Assembly (NCBI GenBank): GCA_010645155.1 | Contig: JAAGOF010000300.1 | Span: 498,585 to 562,584 of the forward strand | Direction of reading: 5' to 3' | DNA: 64,000 nucleotides | Origin: Tigriopus japonicus | Lineage: Eukaryota > Arthropoda > Copepoda > Harpacticoida > Harpacticidae | Part shown: piece after piece, positions 1 through 13,500 of the stretch | Numbering within the stretch: the stretch's first letter is position 1 | Layout of the letters: each line of letters begins with the position of its first letter | Translations under genes and position numbers: made by a program | The notes under the pieces: model-generated | Told to the model about the DNA's origin: nothing | Databases searched by the model: none | What the model saw: the letters and a program-made list of their open reading frames with translations, nothing else

Positions 1-2505
1 AAGCTAAACTGGTTGTATTTTGCCTCTGGATTCTTATTGATCTGATCATCAATTGATATGAACTAGAGCTGTTCGGTTCCTAATCAGAATAACAATTGAC
101 TATAGTCGGTTCTGGGGCCGAACCGTCAAAAAGTTGGATCCTTGATAATGAAAAAATTACCAAATATGCTAGAACTAGAGTCTTAGAACCTCTTTTGTTA
201 AGTCTTTGGTAACCAGCATTGTAGAAAGAAAATGCAAAACATTAATTTTTGAGATCGTATTTCTATTCAAACCAAACGAAACCGTATTCCAACACCTTCA
301 GTTATGAGTGGACTCGAAGCAAATAAAACCCGATTCGACATATCACTAATAAAAACACCACGGTTTCAGCAATCAAACTGAGCAAATTTGTATTTCATGA
401 GCACATTTGAGATCCTTGACATGACTCACTAGTAAGGGAATAAGTTGAGCCCTCCTTAGTCCTTATCAGTCTCCCGGGTCGTTTTGCCTTTCACAAAAAA
501 AATCGTGCAGCATGCTCCCTGATCTTTATCTAATCATTGAAAAGGCGTGAAAATTGTCTTCTACATTTTTGTTCTCTAATACCCCTCCCTCTATCTTGGC
601 CTGAAGCTTAGATTGTCACAGACACGTTCAAAATTCCTCACAAGGTCACACTTTCGAGCAAGCTCCTCAATTCCAAGTGTACATATTCTCGAGCCAGAAA
701 CATCTAAAATTGGAGTGGTAGGTAAACGACCGACAAAAACTGGAATGTGATGTTCGGTTCGGTTTGGGTGACTCATGGCTTGTTCAATCAAAAGAAGAGG
801 TAGTAGTTGCCTTTGGTGGATCGATTTGCTTATTTTAGTTTTCCAGTCCAAGTCTAGCGGCAACTATCACCAAAGCCCAATGATTGGATTCGTGTCTTTG
901 GGTCTGTTTCTCCGATCACCGAGAAGTGTGATGCTCTCCCGAATGAAAATATTTACTCTAATTTTCTCAAAGCAGGAACTAATTTCCCCATTTTTGTTTT
1001 GGCACGTTTGCCTCTGGTCATTTTAGGGTGGAATTCGTGCTTTGAAAGTTGGATCAATGTTCTCACATCTGGCTTGATTTTGAATGGAACACACGATAGA
1101 TGATGTACTGGTCGTTTTGTCCGCTTTTTTTTTGACTTCGGGAGAGATTTCAACCGTTGGTTGCGTGTCAATTTTTGGATTTGTTTTCTCGTGACAGATA
1201 TCCGTCATTGATTCATTGTACTGTCATGAATAGCATTCAAAGAGAAATCGAATATGGGAAGATGGATAAACTTTCAAATTTGTTCCAGGGATGTAAATTG
1301 ATACTGGGTCTGGCTGGCTCAATTCGAAATCCAGATGCAGTCCATCAACAATTTTCACTTCGGCAAAAAAAGATTGAGTGAGACAAGGAAGAAGACTTGG
1401 CTACCATTTTATGGAACGCTTACAAAGGTGCATAACACAATGGGAGGAATAAAAAAATGCGGAGGTGTATCTCATTCTTGGCCTGAGAGGGCGCCGAACC
1501 CATCTAATTCATCTGTTTCAGATGAAATTCCACGGGCTCGAGGATTTGCTCTGATTTTCGACTAACGAGCACTTCCAGCCAGGATTCTCAGATCCTTGTT
1601 AACAATGTCCAAAGTAAAATAATGTTGGTTTTGGGAGTTGGGAGAAATCAACATGTTCTGCAAAGGGATTTCAATTATACGAGTTCGCCTGGTTGAGATT
1701 ATGAGCAATCGGGTCGACAAGAAACATGTTGTCATTATTTGTATTGCAGTAAGAGTGTGGCCATTCCTGGCGGAGAGTTAAACGGTATTATGTGCACTTA
1801 TTGTCAAGACTTAGTGCTTTTTACGAGGTTCCTCGAAACTTTGGATTTTGTTCGTTTCTTGTGGGTCCGCCCTTTTTTCCTCGAGATTGGCTTGTCTTGC
1901 CATGATGAAGAGGGGTTGTTTCGGCCATAAGGATGAGAGTAAAAATCATTGAAGCAAGAGCCTTGCAAGTTGGCCAGTGATGACCACATAAAGCTCATGT
2001 ACATTGTACTCGTTGTAGTGCAAGTCCAACTTTAGCTGCCCTACAATCGTCATTACAATAAATTAATGGTTCCGGAAGACAAACGTACGAGCAACTCCGA
2101 GAATGAACGACATTGTACATCGCAAAGAAACGAAGAGAGAGGCCATAAATTGCTTCAGTGCAAGTAAAGTGGGCGCATCTTCTAACTAAAAGACTTTCTA
2201 GTTTTCGGGAAAAAGTGACCCTTGTAGCGTTTTTTCTTTTCTTTGGTACGTACCCTTTTTTCAGTGCCTCAATGATGCAATAATGCATATAGAATGAAAC
2301 ATTACAATGAATACTTGACGAGAAGTATAACGTGTAGCGAATGGGCTCATAAGAATATCAAACATAGTTCAAAATGTTAATACAAAGATCTTGAACTATG
2401 ATTAACTTATTATGAAACAGCTTTCAGTTCTAAACTGAGATTTTTCCTTCAAGAAACATCAACTAAAAATTGAGAGCCATCTCCAAAGGCCCAAGTTCAT
2501 CGATT

Positions 2506-2661
2506 ATGAACTCACTTCCAATATTGCTATGGGCCATTGTCCTGGCGGGCCTTTGCCTTTTGGCCACTTGGTCTTCGTCCACGGCTTTGTCCCTTGACGA
2601 AAAGCCACATTGGACCATGTCTCCAAAGCTGACATCGGGTCCTCTAAATAGGGACCCCTAG
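2506..2661 (+). CDS. Candidate small secreted peptide ORF (51 aa)
   Basis: From the ATG at 2506 the frame encodes 51 residues. The start, MNSLPILLWAIVLAGLCLLA, is a textbook hydrophobic signal sequence, followed by a small Ser/Thr/Ala stretch ending ALS that could be a signal-peptidase site. The remaining 22 residues (LDEKPHW... to ...LNRDP) have no cysteine and no obvious dibasic processing site. It could be a short secreted peptide, the first exon of a larger secreted protein, or chance. No downstream donor site is clear. I do not recognise a family. The frame stays open upstream to about 2470 without another ATG. Confidence 0.3.
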   Translation: MNSLPILLWAIVLAGLCLLATWSSSTALSLDEKPHWTMSPKLTSGPLNRDP

Positions 2662-4861
2662 AGCAATTCGCTCACAGAATATCAACTAGGCATACCGAAC
2701 GTCTTAGGAATGCCGAGGGAAAAAAACTTAAGAAAATGCGTTTCTCGTCTAGGATGCTGTTCGTACTGAAATGCGAGTTGTTTCTCCCCCCTTTCTCCCG
2801 AAATTCGGCTGGACGAGGTTGCTCCCACATGGATGTCTACTTAACAAGTTTGGAAGCCTGAAAAAGTTCCCAAGAGAGAGGGGAACACCCTAACAAGTAA
2901 CAAAAGGTGTGTGTTGACATGGACCCTCGTGGCCTATGTAGAAAAGGAGCGAATCAAAAAGTCTCTGCCCACCTTTCTTCCGTATGCAAATATATGATAT
3001 CAAAGGCCAACGAGAGAACCGATTCCCCGAGCCCCATTTTCAGAGAGGGAAGTAAGTTTTCTTTGTGAAACACGGGATATGTGATAAGAATCTGTGTCAA
3101 TCCCGACTTAGAGCAACATTTGAGAGAGAGGGCGAGAAGTGTCTACATATGATTTCTTTGTCGATCTCATCACGTTCCTCATCTCGTTTCTAGTCAAGTG
3201 ATATCTTCCTCATCCTTCAAACGGGATGATGACTGGGGCTTAAGGAAAAAAAAACTCCAGTCTTTTGGCCTTTTCCCTTGCGTGCAACGCTTTCGAGGGT
3301 CTCTTTGTTCAAGATCAAAATCATCCTACTTTTTTTGGAGAAGGCTTGTGAGACAAAAGCCGGGATTTTTAGACAGATCCTCCGGATTAAAACGGTCGGT
3401 TTCTGGCCCAAAACTACCGGTATTGCTCGCGCACCAACTCGTTCTTCAAAGAACAGTCGCTCTAGTTACAATTACAACGGAAGTCCTCCCACCACTTTGG
3501 GTTTATCTCGCAATCCTCCTTGTAAGACCCAATCTAAGAGCAAGGACGAGTGTGATATATTGTTTTGAAGGGTCCCATTGTGCAACAACCGTAGGTGGCG
3601 GTGATAATAATAATAATAATGACAGAACAATGCTTATAAATGATCTTGATTCATTTATTCCAGGGTAATTGTCTCGATGACACTGGAGATACTCTTTGGT
3701 TCAGTCGTAATTAGCCGAGGTTCCTGAGTTAGCGTGACCTCATTTCTCACGTATCAATTCTAGTGTTAGAACTGAGCCAGATCCAGTGGATTTTCAATGG
3801 AAAATTGGCCAATAAAAATACCCATTTGTAATTAAGGCCATAGGTTCCTTACGACTGATCAGAGCACATTTGGCAATTTGGGCAAAGACTATCATACAAA
3901 AATGTATTTTGTCCAAGTCCACTTTTGGCAATTGACTTAATACTTGAAATACCGATTTGATGCTGACGAACCAAAGTGATAGCTACTGGAAAATGTTCGT
4001 CTTACATACATGTGAACCAACCAGACAAATCAAGTCGTACATATCTTTGGAAACATCACACATTTTATTGACTCTACAACCACGATCATTCAGAAAACGA
4101 TCAAATAATTTATAACCCAATTCTGTTCCTGAACATTAGAGCACGATATTATGAAAGTACATTTTTAGTTTTCAAAAGATTTTGCTTTGAAATCATGCGT
4201 GAATTGCGTTGACCTCAAGCGTACGTACGATGAAAAGATGACGGAAAACGGACAGTACGTGTCATCTTTATTGTACGCTTTGAACTCATCTTGAATGAAG
4301 GAGAGGATGATAATAACAATAATCATCCACTGAAGCGAATGATATGTGTATATGAAATGCATTGTTTTCCATTGAAGTGAAAAACCATGATCATGATCTC
4401 CACCATCCTCATCAGAGTGTGGAATGAGCAGCAGCTGGATGGGTCTTAGTTCTGAATGGAATCTAATCAATATCTCAGGGTCTCTTTCCAATCGTCTTCC
4501 AAGCGAATAGAACAAGTCAATTCATTTCTTGAATTCCTCCACTCTAGCACACAACCATCCATCCAGCTTTCAACCGATCTTCATTACAATTAAGACATCG
4601 ATCGAGCTCTCACCGATCGTCGACTTGCCACAACATTTGTCCAACCAGATTCATTTCCAATACGCGCTCGATCGTGACTACCGCAACGACATGTACATCG
4701 GTTGTCTACAGAAAAAGGCACTATTTTACCCAGGCTTTAACCAGGGGCAGCTGCTTATGTATTACATATTTTCAACCTCTGTACTGTGTTATTTCATGCT
4801 CGACTCGGCGCTCTGTATTTGTTGTACATCGTAGCTATCCGAGTTTGAACGCGCACTCTCC

Positions 4862-4883
4862 CGTTCGTTCGTTCGTTCGTTCG
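4862..4883. repeat. (CGTT)n microsatellite
   Basis: Five and a half uninterrupted CGTT units, in non-coding sequence. Confidence 0.9.
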
Positions 4884-6028
4884 ATGACGAATCTCGGGAA
4901 GAATCTTGTCGGGAGTTGAAATCCGAGGATCGCTTGTGTCTCTCTCTGCAGAAAAAGACGAGATGAAAGAAATTTGGCCAGTGTGCCAGAGACCTCGTAG
5001 TTGAAGAGAGATACTGTGGCTGCAGCTTTTTTATGTTGTGAGAAATGAAGCTTATGAAGTAGTGTCAATAAACATCGTGCATACTGTACAGTGGGAAAGG
5101 AGTGTTGGGTATCCAGTGGAAATCGATATCCAAGCCATTCGTCCGTTGGTGATGCTATCACGACGAGAGCAAAGTGCTTGGTTGGCAAGTAATTATGACA
5201 ATCAAATCAGGTACCGGAAGTGACATGGTGATTATCGATCCGGTATAACGTTGTTTGGATTGCTTTTCAACACCCGAGCTAAAGTGACCCCGATTTCGGG
5301 GAGGTGAAATCTCGTTGCGTTCTTTCTCTTGCCATAAAAAAGAGCAAAAAGATGCAGGTGCAACGAAATTGCAACAAAGAATGGCTTTCTGACTGACTGG
5401 CAAGATCTTCCTTCATCTTTGAATGCGGCCTCCATTTGTGCGAGTTTCTCGACGACCCCAGTTAACTATCAGGTGACCGTCATAGCGGTCATTTAATCCT
5501 CCATCCAACCAACCAACCATTATTGCCTCTCAGTGTTGTATTGACAGCTAACCAAAGAAACGAAGAGAGTGAACGAAAGAAAGAAAATCGTGAGAACAAG
5601 GTGACAGTTTCCTTGGCTAAATCCCCTGTTGATTGTTCTGTCCGTCTGTCAGAGCGCGTGTGTATGTGTAGCCACAACATTACTGCCGAAATTCTCTTTT
5701 GCGTTTAGTTAGATCTTGAATCGAAGAACAAAAGCTTCCGATATCTGTCCACTTAATCTCACATTGTTGCTCTGACATTCAAGTGAAGATACTTTCGTCT
5801 CAATTCGAGATAGATTACCTTGTGTCTACGATTACCTTCACCACCCTTCTCCCTTCTCTCTTCCCTTCTTCTCCTGAGGGATTTCATGAAGGCCAATCCC
5901 TCCAGGAATTACAGTGGAATAAATGCAATAAATTTGTCACCACTGACATGAACAAGTGCGACTGACTCGTCTAGGTGAGCGTGTGATAGCCATATTTTAC
6001 CCCTATCATCGAGACAAAAAAGCCTACA

Positions 6029-7069
6029 ATGTTGGTGAACGCTGATACCAAGGCCTCTCACCTTTCTCCCGCCCCTTCGGCATCAGTGAAACTAAGGCGA
6101 CGGAATAAGAACAACAATAATCATTTAAACAGTCCAGGGGGCGTGCCCCCGACTTTTGAGCAGAAGAAGAAGAACCGACACTCGGGTGACTTTCTGTATT
6201 GGTCACCTTCAAGGCAGATTCAGGAAGAGCGACGAGTTCAACGGAAGTCGGGAGATTGGAGTTATGTCAGCTTTCCGGTTCAAGGTCACAATGGTGGAGG
6301 ATTAAACCTTAATCAGGGGAGTCCCATGCGAGATTATCCCTACCAGTTTCATCTGCGCAATGATGAGCCAGCGAAGAAACCAAGTGCCAGTATTTTGGAG
6401 AGCAAGGTCATCGCTTCCATCATTCAAAACGAGACCTCACGGAGTGCCCAAGGGACGCCCATTCGTCGAAACGCAGGCTCACCTCATCCTCCCCCCTTGC
6501 CCCCTCCTAGATGTAATTCGGCCATGGAAACTCTAGACAGAAAGCCACCCTCCAATGCCACCCCAGTGACTGGAGGGGTGTCGAGACGTAAGATCAATGG
6601 AGCTGGTGGAGCCGCCGACTCATCTGATGCTGAAAGCAATAACAACACCAATCCTCGCGAGTTTGGTCGGCTGATGTCGCTTCAAGATGACATTCACGGC
6701 GGAAGCTCAAATCTCTATCAGTCCATTGGACAACAAGGCAAGGAGATTTACTCCAACCCCATGATGAACGACAGTCCCAGGCAGATTGCCAGAAGTGAAA
6801 AAACCAAGCGGAGGAGTCAAAGTCATACCCGCACCCAAAATCAACAACAACAGCAGCAACAACAGCATACTTCAGATCTGTTCAACGATAATCGGAGTGT
6901 TTACTCGGACAAGGCCACCCCGGTGAAGCAGAAAATGGGCCTTGGTCGGAGATCAGCTACTCAGATGGAGCTTTCTCGGCGACGTAATTGGTTGGATGAC
7001 GATGAGAATGCCATCTCGGTGGAGGAACGCTCCAGATGGAAGTCCCAGGAGCATCTGGTTGACTCGATG
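6029..7069 (+). CDS. Long 5' coding exon, probably of the PH-domain gene
   Basis: The ATG at 6029 is the first after an in-frame stop at 5987 and opens 347 codons to a splice donor (ATG|GTAGGA) at 7069/7070; unspliced reading stops three codons later. The protein is low-complexity and polar: a basic Asn-rich start, Pro-rich clusters (PHPPPLPPPR), Ser-rich segments, many basic R/K-S motifs, and a polyglutamine run (eight Q, coded by mixed CAA/CAG near 6841-6867). No folded domain is recognisable, so it looks like a disordered adaptor or scaffold region. The exon ends in phase 0. The next well-supported exon with a strong acceptor, at 21653, also begins in phase 0, so I infer that this is the N-terminal part of the PH protein (766 residues in total). 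Alternatives are extra exons in the intervening 14.6 kb, or a separate gene. Confidence 0.65.
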
Positions 7070-9971
7070 GTAGGACATTAAGCCTCTACTAATAATCATT
7101 TTTTCTAGTATGAATCCTCAGTGTTGCGTCATGGACTATGTGATGTACAATATGTGATCCGTCGAAGATGATTGAAGCACTTGTAGCGCTAATTCTCGTA
7201 TCAACGTCTTCGCGAGATCAAAATCGATGGTAGATTGCTTCATGGGATTGGGACATGCTGGAGATTCCATTCCGATATGGTTTTCATATGTTTGAGAAAA
7301 AAAACACTGACAATTGCAGGGCATTCACCCTGACATCTTCGAAACTGTTCCCTACCCCTCCATCATTAATCAATGGCGTGATGTATGGCCTGTGCGTTGA
7401 AACAATTATGTCACATTTTCTATCCCATCTAGGCAACGAGGGCTGTACCATATGTGCATTGACGTTCGACGATCCGTAAAAGGGTCTCCAAGATCCCAAT
7501 GCCCAAGTGTCAGAACCAAGCGTAATGGTCGTATTTCATTAGCATAATGGATGTCGCCATTGAACTTGTTCCTTCACAGATCATTCATTGCCAGGTTTTC
7601 CGGCAAATAACATACTCTCACCTTCGGCCAAACTGCACCACTTTAATTATCCTCCCGGCAAAATCTGCAAAATGGCAGAGTTCTTGGTTTTTAAAAAGAG
7701 GCGTTTTGAACGACAAAAAACTTGAAGCAGAAAAGTGTGTTATTGCTTTTTAGGCTGGCCAAGGCCAATCTTGGCAACTTTTTCTTCCATCCAAGACTGA
7801 GCAAGACTAATGCTTCAGAAGTTTCTTCTTTGTTTCTGACCCCCGAGAAAAAGTCTGCCTTGTCTGATTCTCTTGAGCGGAACATTTCATTCTAGTCAAC
7901 ACAGTAGTTCGTCTTCCGACAAGCCTTTTTTCTGGGATATCTAGGTGTATAAAATCATTTCACCTACTGATAACACTTGAGTTTGTCGGACAATGAATGA
8001 CCTTCTTCGAGATTCAACTAACTTGGGGGCAAGCTGACTCGGAATTGCTCGTTCAAATGCTACCAAGAATGGAACTCAACTCGAGGGTAAAAAAAAGGAG
8101 TTTTCGTTCTCAGAAGCTTATCATTTGATTTGAAATGTCAAGCCCTGGATTCGACGGCCAAAACCTGTCCTTCAAGCCCATCTTGCAGCCCTGCCCCGCT
8201 TCTCAATTTGATGTCAGCTGGTTCCCACTTCTCAAAGACAAAACTTGTTGCGACTTGAGGCCATAGAAGATTAAGCCATGAGAAATTTCCAATTTGCTCG
8301 TCGCATGATCCGTCACTGGCATATTTTGCATGCTAGACTGCATCAGACAATTTATTGTTTCGCCAAAACCAAATAGTCTGAACTGAAAAAAGCCATTCCC
8401 GTGCCAATCCCCCATTGGCAACTGAGCCAAACAGCCAGCGTTCCCAATTTCGTACGAGATTTACAGCCTAGAGATACATATCATATTCTCGGGACCTTCA
8501 TCCGCACATTTGTTGTCCTTTGCCGTTTGTCCGCGGGGAGAAAACCGACAAGGATCTAGGTCTCGTTCGGTCACGAACACTTTTTGTCATGGCTACTGGG
8601 AGAATTCAATACTTGATGAATGGCTTCCTTTGAGTTCTCAGAACGAACGAACATGTGAATGAAACAAGTTGCCATTGTTTGTGGGCTGCCACTCCTAAAC
8701 GATGCTTCAATTACGCCATGCACATGCTCAACGGGTAACCTCTTGACCGAATTTCTCGCAAGTTTCTTCGTAAAAAATACTTTACATCTTTTTCGAACAA
8801 GCGTCTTTCTTGTGGTGAGGGTTTGATGGTTACCGGTCTAAACGTTTTATCTTCATAAAAATGAAGATGCAAGTTTCCACCTTGAATGCAAATTTGATTT
8901 ATTGGTCTGCGGCTTCTTAAGAACATTCAAAGACCATTTAAAGTCGCCACACCTCTTGTGCAATAAAATGAGAGAGAATGCGGTAAAAACCTTGACGGTG
9001 AAATTGTTCGACGTTTGTTTGATCAGGAAGCTACTTACCGTATTTTGCGGTCTGCTTCCGATTCTTCAAAGAGGTCCACAAACACAATTGAATTGAAGTC
9101 TTGAATTTTTTTTCTGGACGAATGCGCGAAACTGCTCGGTTCTTCCACTTGACTGAATTTTACGACAGATTTTCCGACCGAAATGTGGAAAAAGGCAACA
9201 TGGCAACAACAATAGATAAACTGGCCAACCTTTCCGCCAAAAGCATAAAAACAGTTGCTTGATTTATTCTTCAGCTGTCCAAACAAAACGACTTTATAGA
9301 AACTTTGAAAGTGGTCGAGGAATTTTTGCAGTTGTGGCGGTTATCAAAACCTTTCTTTGAGCACTGGAGAGCTTAAAATATTCCTCAATCCCATTTTCCA
9401 GTCCATATAAAAATGAGTTGTTCATGACTGGGCATAGATCGTTTTGGGAAATGGATGAGATGTGACTTTGGCATGGTTTCGTCGCATCTGTGCAATTGTC
9501 GCCCGAATAAAAGAATGGGACACATGACCTTTTTCCATTGACAAATTGTATGGGCTTTATCCGTTAGACGGAGACTTATTATGACACATATTTCTCAAGG
9601 AGGCGGACCAGCATGACCAATTTCCCTAACCGTTGGTTCCATTCTCGAGCACTGTCAAAACACGACTCGTCCTCGTCTACATAGATTCAGTGCCTAAATC
9701 CTCTCCGGAGATGACGAAGCTCAACAAGACAGTAGTAACGCTTCCTTCGCGTTTGCTATGTAGTTCATGTGTTGGACCACTGTAGTTTAATACTACATTG
9801 TAGTGGACTCAATTGTAGAGCGCGGGATAATCCTGGCCGTAAATCCGCCTGGCTGTCAAACGTCACCAATCGGAATTGAAAGACGAACATTTTGGAATAG
9901 ACTTCTCGATTCTTCCTATCATCCGTGCACGTGACTGAAAATCGAAGGAACTTGAGGAAACAAGCAATTTA

Positions 9972-10541
9972 CTAGTAATCAAAATACAAAGGTGACAATT
10001 GCTCTGGAGTCCATTTTCCTCGATCCGAATTCGATTCCGGGATCAGAGTGAACTTGAAAAGCGCGCTCGATACTTTAGAATAATGCGGAAACCCCGGGTT
10101 CATTATGGATTTGCCGTGAATCAAAGCGCACTTTGTCCCTTTGAGTCCATTGAATTCGAGCATCCTACTTCTCTCCTCAGAATCTTGATCACTATCTAAT
10201 TTGATTTGCACCTCCTGTGCTTTGGCAAAGGAAGGAATCCTTCGGAAATGGGATCCAAGGGGCTCGTTTTGGGTGGTTGATGATTCTGTATTCAGGCCGT
10301 CGAACAAAGCACTATCATGAGCATCTTTGGCAGAATCAATATTGATTCTCCTCCCAGTTTTGAGTGGCGTCAAAGGTGCCTCCAGCTCTGTTCTGTTAAT
10401 CAAATACTTTTGAGGAGGCATCCCTATTGACCTTGAATCCTTGAAGAATTTATGGACTTGGCATGAACCGATTGGGCTCCAATTGGAATCAATTCCTGAA
10501 TGCGTATCCAGATTCCAGTCCTCGAGTTCAAAATCATGCAT
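9972..10541 (-). CDS. Hypothetical protein, antisense inside the long intron
   Basis: From an ATG at 10541 the frame runs 189 codons to a TAG at 9972. It stays open further upstream to an in-frame stop near 10634. The composition looks protein-like (acidic N-terminus MHDFELEDWNLD, balanced charged residues, few Cys), and codon usage resembles the confident exons. No domain is recognised. On the minus strand a TATA-like CTATTTAAAGG lies near 10655-10665, about 115 bp before the ATG, which would suit a short intronless gene. It could equally be a chance open frame; conservation is needed to decide. It lies in the putative intron of the PH gene on the opposite strand. Confidence 0.4.
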   Translation of the reverse strand: MHDFELEDWNLDTHSGIDSNWSPIGSCQVHKFFKDSRSIGMPPQKYLINRTELEAPLTPLKTGRRINIDSAKDAHDSALFDGLNTESSTTQNEPLGSHFRRIPSFAKAQEVQIKLDSDQDSEERSRMLEFNGLKGTKCALIHGKSIMNPGFPHYSKVSSALFKFTLIPESNSDRGKWTPEQLSPLYFDY

Positions 10542-13500
10542 TTCGTGAGCTTGAAAATATTTGTCATTCAAAAGAGAAAAGAATTGAGACGAAAGAAGAG
10601 CAATTATTCTCTCTGCTAGAAATCCGCGGTTCTACCTGAAATTGTTCCTTTAAATAGCCCCTTGGTGGCGTGTAATGGGACCTTAAACAGGAATTCATTT
10701 CTACTCATGACATCCAGGGTGACAGGATGTTACCGAACAGCTAGATTTGACAGCGGAAACATCAAAGCTGACTACAGACCAAACCAAGTGACGATTAATG
10801 AAGGTGTTCTTCAACTACCTATCAGTTAGATCCAGCTTTTCACTCACTTCCTCTAGTACCATCACCACGTTTGGTTCAAACACTATCACACTTTCTAAGG
10901 CAATGTTTGCTGGCTGTTTTGAGCGAGAAAACGATGCAAGTTCAGAGGGAAAAAGTAGAGTTAGCTAATGACTCTCTGCCTGCATATTATTACCCCTCCA
11001 CCGGGATCATCAATCCGTCTTTCCACAGGTGAACACCTCGAGACCCTGAACAAGTAACCTGACCCACATGAACGGAGGACGAACGGTGTTGGCGAAAAGT
11101 GTTTTCTCTCTCCGCCCACATCAAATTCTTTCAAGCGAACCGACACTACAGTACATACAATGTACTACTACAATATGCATGCATGTGCGATGGATTTACT
11201 TTAGTATGTGTTTGTTATTTGTGAGGTCCCTCAAAGTAAAACGCCATTTTCTCCACACTTCCCGCCTGGTTTTTGATCCCTAGACGACCTCTGGAATGCT
11301 CTTTGTTCGGGCAAATCAAGGTGGTCTCATGTCTCTCATTGTTGCCTGAATATAAATTCTGCAATGCAATGCTCACGCACTACTGATGGTGTGATCCCAA
11401 TCAGAGGGGTGAGAAAGAAAGCCAGGAATGTCCTAAAAATGGGTGGCTTAATGAGGGAGAGAGCGAATCAGATATCAGATACCCGAAAGATTGCCTTTGT
11501 GCCTTTTGGCGCAGAAATTGCTCAAGATTCCGATCGGTAGAATATGTTGCCGTTGAACAGTGCTAATTTTATGCATCACTCGATCAGCAGTAACCAACCC
11601 AAATTCATGTCTGTGCTTTTAGAATGGTGTTGGAAATTTCGAATTTCCATTGAGCGTGCCAAGTTTGCTGGTGATATGAATGAGCCATAATTGGCCATTT
11701 TCTCTCGTCTTCTCTCGCCATCCACATGACATGAAAGTGAGGCACGGCATTATTGATACTAAGTAGAACAACATGACGCTTAAATAGAGCAATTTTGGGG
11801 AGGCAATGGTATTCCAAAATTAGACTCGGAGAACACCCGGCGAGATGGGCGAAAAAGGCTTCAAGAACGCGTTTGACTTCTCATCACGCCACGATCAAAA
11901 AGAGAAGGGCTCCTCATTCATTATTCATACCAAGTTTTTTGGAGCAGAAGATTCTCGACGTTGTCAAAATGTTCGAATACCTACCTTTAAGTGCTGCTGC
12001 CACAATCTAACTCAGACTGAGGAAGAAGCCATTATCCAGTCGTCTACGAGGGGTTGAAAGTCACTCCCAAATTTCATCCCTACCGGGAATTTGCTTAAGT
12101 AAACAAAAACTTGCCCGGATGATATTTGATGCCCAACCTTATGGCCCCCAAATATGGAGATGTCATTTTCTTCAATTCCACGTCTCACCACAGGGTTCTT
12201 GGCATATTTGTAAGTTCTAAAATATGAAGTGATGACCTCGTGTTCTGCCTCGATTCCTCTATTGGGATGTCATGAAATGTGAAACAAAAGCTCTTGTCCC
12301 CGATTTAAATACCCTTTTTGCTCTCTGGGCTTGGACACATGTGTCTTTAGTTTTGAAGATGAATGGAGATGAGCGGAGCAAGCCCAGTTGGATGCTATAG
12401 CTTAGGAAAAATAAAATGTCCATGAATCATTCATGAGCGAGGGCATTGAAAAAAGCAATGGAAGCTCATCCTGAGAAATAAAAAGAGATCTAACTTAGAA
12501 GTGGGTTGTTTTGTTTTTGTTCTCTATTTTAGATTTGAAATGGGGGTCTCATCTTTTTGACTGAGAGGATTGCATTGAAGGCAAGTTGAATCGGTTTCAA
12601 GGGAGTCATGCAAAACATGAGCCAAATATTTACTTCTGAGGAGAAGAACGACAAATGTCGTCGTAGTGTAGTGCCTGTGGTATCCAATTAAGCAATGCAA
12701 CAAAGATTTCAAGGATCACTTTTGAGAGTAAATCTAGTGTATGCACAGTATACAATGCATATGCACGGTAGATTTTGTCAAATGATAGAGTACGAGAAAT
12801 GGGCTTTGCGGATTTTTCTTCAAGTAACCAAGCAAGGGAGTGAAGAGTGAGTGGCATACCAAAATTGACAAATATCTCACCGCCCATTAATTAGACGGGT
12901 TTATTTTAGGCCCATCATTTTCTCTTGGAAAATTACCTTTTTGGGTGGAGGTGAATGATGTATAGCCGGACTTCTAACATCTCAATATTCGAGGCGAACC
13001 ATCCCTAAGATTGAGGATGAAAGTTACTCAAATCAACATGGAAGCTACCAAACTTTGCTTTGCATCTCTTGATATGATTTGGACCCGCCAATGAATGGTC
13101 AGACAGGGAAATAAATATCTGGCAGGTTCCTTGCAAACTATCAGTATTTTGATGGCTCATTCAATCGATTCCGACTTGGTTTTCCACGTTTAATCTTTCA
13201 CGAGGAACCATCATCACCGACTTGGATTAAAGTCGGCGAACAAATCACCCTGGATAATGGTCACATAACCTTGAAAAACCATGGCACATGCATCATCAGC
13301 TAGGGTGTCAAAACCCAAATAAAGCCATCATCACTTCCAACCGCTGCTTGGAACTGCTAATGGATGTTTGTCCAAAATAGACCTACGGCCAATCAAAGCC
13401 ATGAAGGTCTCAAGTCCATTCAAATGAGGTGGAGACCCTTTTGCCTGGAAATATCATTCATTTTTTTTTTTTTGGTTTTGAGGGTAGTGTTAGGGTTCAT

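Larger units (their letters stand above)
1..6028. other. Intergenic or upstream region without a convincing gene
   Basis: The reading frames here are short and show no recognisable domain, and no transposon ends were found by eye. It holds an (ATA)-rich microsatellite near 3606-3622, a CGTT microsatellite near 4862, and one small ORF with a signal-peptide-like start at 2506. A 156-codon frame at 3198-3668 has an unprotein-like composition and is not called. Because the next gene starts at 6029, parts of this region may be promoter or 5' UTR, but no core promoter element was identified with confidence. Confidence 0.5.

Noticed and set aside
3198..3668. 156-codon plus-strand frame
   Set aside because: No domain, patchy composition ending in an Asn run made by an AAT microsatellite, and overlapping frames of similar length in other frames.
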